DNA of 8,007 nucleotides from contig JAJYKI010000028.1 of NCBI GenBank assembly GCA_021788675.1, positions 1 through 8,007 of the forward strand, in the 5' to 3' direction. Both the position numbers and the translations under genes were made by a program. The notes below the pieces were generated by a model. It was not told the DNA's origin, did not search any database, and saw only the letters and a list, made by a program, of their open reading frames with translations. The stretch's first letter is position 1. Each line of letters opens with the position of its first letter. Below, one piece after another: positions 6,647 through 8,007 of this stretch. This stretch comes from a bacterium. GTDB lineage: Bacteria; Patescibacteriota; Saccharimonadia; Saccharimonadales; UBA4665.

Positions 6647-6674
6647 TTGACAAATTAATTCTAACTCCGACAAT
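6647..6674 (+). promoter_or_regulatory. Candidate promoter for the glycoside hydrolase gene
   Basis: A perfect -35 box TTGACA (6647-6652) lies 9 bp after the CapA-like stop. A 16-bp spacer leads to GACAAT (6669-6674), a 4 of 6 match to the -10. The predicted start (~6681) falls at the ATG at 6682, which would make the transcript leaderless; no Shine-Dalgarno is present. Co-transcription with the CapA-like gene, 43 bp upstream, remains possible. Confidence 0.45.
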
Positions 6675-6681
6675 TGAAACC

Positions 6682-7965
6682 ATGCCACTTAAAGCAAAGG
6701 CCCGACAATTTTATTGGGGCGTATCCACTTCTGCTCATCAGATAGAAGGAGATAATTACAATGACTGGGCCGTATGGGAAGAGCATAACGCCAAACGTCT
6801 GGCCGGTTCTGCCAATGCCGATAAAAATTATGGTAATGGACGCAAGCTTTTACCGGATTGGGATTTAATACGTGAAATCGCCAAATCACCCCAAAACTAT
6901 ATTTCGGGTATAGCGGCGGATAGCTGGCGATTATGGAAAGAAGATATCGACTTGGTTAAGTCCATGGGTTTAAACGCCTACCGGTTTTCGATCGAATGGT
7001 CTCGCATTCAACCCGAACGCAATCGGTTTGACGACAAAGCCATGTCAAAATATGTCGCCATGGTCAGTTACTGTCACGACAACGGCATCACCCCCTTTAT
7101 AACCCTGCACCATTACACTAATCCGGTCTGGTTGGCAGAAATGGGGGGCTGGGAAAATCCGAAGGTTAGTGAAATTTTTGCTGCCTACGTCGAATACGTC
7201 GTTAAACGAATGCCAAACGACCAACAAATCTACTATGCGATCATTAATGAACCCAATGCCTATGCCTTAATTGGATGGATAGTTGGGATCTGGCCGCCGG
7301 CCAAGCACAACTATTTAGCCTATCGTAAGGTTAAGCGCAACCTTGTGCTGTCTCATAAACGCGCCTACTCGATTATTAAGGCCAATAATCCGTTAGCCCA
7401 AGTATCTTCAGCCGTTAACCTGGTCGATTATGAGCCATCTGCCAATCTTTATAAGCCTATCAATCGTTGGCTTGCAAAATTGGCCGAGCGTTATACCAAC
7501 GAATGGTTCATCGATCAGACTAAAGACAGTCTGGACTATCTTGCCATCAATCATTATATGCACTGTGTAGTCAATCTGGGGTATTTTAAGAATGATCGGT
7601 CGGAACCGAAGTCGGATCTGGGCTGGTTTGTATATCCGCAGAGTTTGGGTAACGTCATTGAAGAAGTTCAGAAATATAATAAGCCGGTAATTATTACCGA
7701 AAACGGGCTGGCCGACGCGCAAGACGAACTGCGGCCGTGGTATATTGCCGAGTCGATTAAATCACTCAACGAGTCGATTAAGAAGGGCTATGACGTGCGC
7801 GGCTATCTGCATTGGTCGCTACTCGACAACTTTGAGTGGGATAAGGGTTATTGGCCGAAGTTCGGGCTATATTCCGTCGACCCGTCCACTCAGAAACGCA
7901 CTAAGAAGCGTAGCGCCGGATTGTATATGAAAATAGTCAGGCAACAAACTCCTAAAGACAGATAG
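6682..7965 (+). CDS. Family 1 glycoside hydrolase (beta-glucosidase/beta-galactosidase-like)
   Basis: This 427-residue (beta/alpha)8-barrel enzyme would hydrolyse beta-linked glucosides, galactosides or related sugars with retention of configuration. Family landmarks are present in order: the N-terminal FYWGVSTSAHQIEG (10-23) with glycone-binding Gln20, YRFSIEWSRIQP (100-111), TLHHYTNP (141-148), the acid/base motif NEP with Glu190, NHY (290-292), the nucleophile motif ITENG with Glu340, and WSLLDNFEW through FGLYSVD (378-400) with Glu385/Trp386. Length is slightly below the usual 440-480. There is no signal peptide, so it acts in the cytoplasm, presumably on imported glycosides. I start it at ATG 6682. 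The frame stays open back to 6514, but that extension lies inside the CapA-like gene, reads as low-complexity Arg/Pro sequence and lacks the family fold, while MPLKAKARQFYWG fits the normal N-terminus. Exact sugar specificity cannot be told. Confidence 0.95.
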   Translation: MPLKAKARQFYWGVSTSAHQIEGDNYNDWAVWEEHNAKRLAGSANADKNYGNGRKLLPDWDLIREIAKSPQNYISGIAADSWRLWKEDIDLVKSMGLNAYRFSIEWSRIQPERNRFDDKAMSKYVAMVSYCHDNGITPFITLHHYTNPVWLAEMGGWENPKVSEIFAAYVEYVVKRMPNDQQIYYAIINEPNAYALIGWIVGIWPPAKHNYLAYRKVKRNLVLSHKRAYSIIKANNPLAQVSSAVNLVDYEPSANLYKPINRWLAKLAERYTNEWFIDQTKDSLDYLAINHYMHCVVNLGYFKNDRSEPKSDLGWFVYPQSLGNVIEEVQKYNKPVIITENGLADAQDELRPWYIAESIKSLNESIKKGYDVRGYLHWSLLDNFEWDKGYWPKFGLYSVDPSTQKRTKKRSAGLYMKIVRQQTPKDR

Positions 7966-7985
7966 CTGCCTAAAAAATGCAATAT

Positions 7986-8007
7986 AAACCGCACCCTCGG
8001 TCGGTTT
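7986..8007 (+). terminator. Rho-independent terminator after the glycoside hydrolase (cut by window edge)
   Basis: AAACCG (7986-7991) pairs with CGGTTT (8002-8007). Inside it ACC (7993-7995) pairs with GGT (7999-8001) around a CTC loop, with C7992 bulged. The hairpin begins 20 bp after the stop, and its right arm runs into a T-run that reaches the window edge, so the full length of the T-tract is unseen. Confidence 0.65.

Noticed and set aside
6514..6681. Upstream extension of the glycoside hydrolase frame, overlapping the CapA-like gene by 125 bp
   Set aside because: The extension encodes an Arg/Pro-rich stretch with no family similarity. The family N-terminus starts naturally at the ATG at 6682.
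6492..7722. Minus-strand frames opposite the CapA-like end and the glycoside hydrolase
   Set aside because: They are antisense to well-supported genes and show no motif or initiation signal.

Overview
The window fits a bacterium of the Candidate Phyla Radiation (Patescibacteria), most likely Saccharibacteria (TM7) or a relative. This is inferred from family resemblance, because no marker gene is present. The support is a CapA-like protein with the 'SGT...RG' form of motif I, a membrane-anchored protein with ~51-residue Kelch repeats, a type IIIA P-type ATPase and a compact layout. The genetic code looks standard: TGA ends the CapA-like gene and is never read through in any gene, which argues against the UGA-recoding CPR lineages.

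Layout. Positions 1-2077 (minus strand) are one open frame that runs off the left edge. It encodes a membrane-anchored, probably surface-exposed protein with at least seven Kelch-type repeats. Positions 2078-2167 are a short AT-rich intergenic stretch with two overlapping dyads. Positions 4812-2168 (minus) form a two-gene operon: a small 'holin-like' membrane protein, then a plasma-membrane H+-type P-ATPase 2 bp downstream, behind a near-consensus sigma-70-type promoter. Positions 5296-4934 (minus) encode a small cupin with a clear Shine-Dalgarno sequence. A 127-bp divergent intergenic region separates it from two plus-strand genes. These are a membrane-anchored CapA/YwtB-like metallophosphatase-fold protein (5424-6638) and a cytoplasmic family 1 glycoside hydrolase (6682-7965). 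A probable terminator hairpin ends at the right edge.

How the genes may work together. The ATPase and its small partner would maintain the membrane potential or internal pH. The Kelch and CapA-like proteins are cell-envelope proteins. The glycoside hydrolase has no signal peptide and probably cleaves imported small glycosides. I see no mobile element, CRISPR array, RNA gene or defence system, and no clear novel multigene system. The more unusual points are the eroded metal site in the CapA-like protein, a Lys-to-Ile change in the ATPase nucleotide-binding motif, the tight pairing of the small membrane protein with the ATPase, and two plus-strand genes that appear to lack Shine-Dalgarno sequences and may be leaderless.
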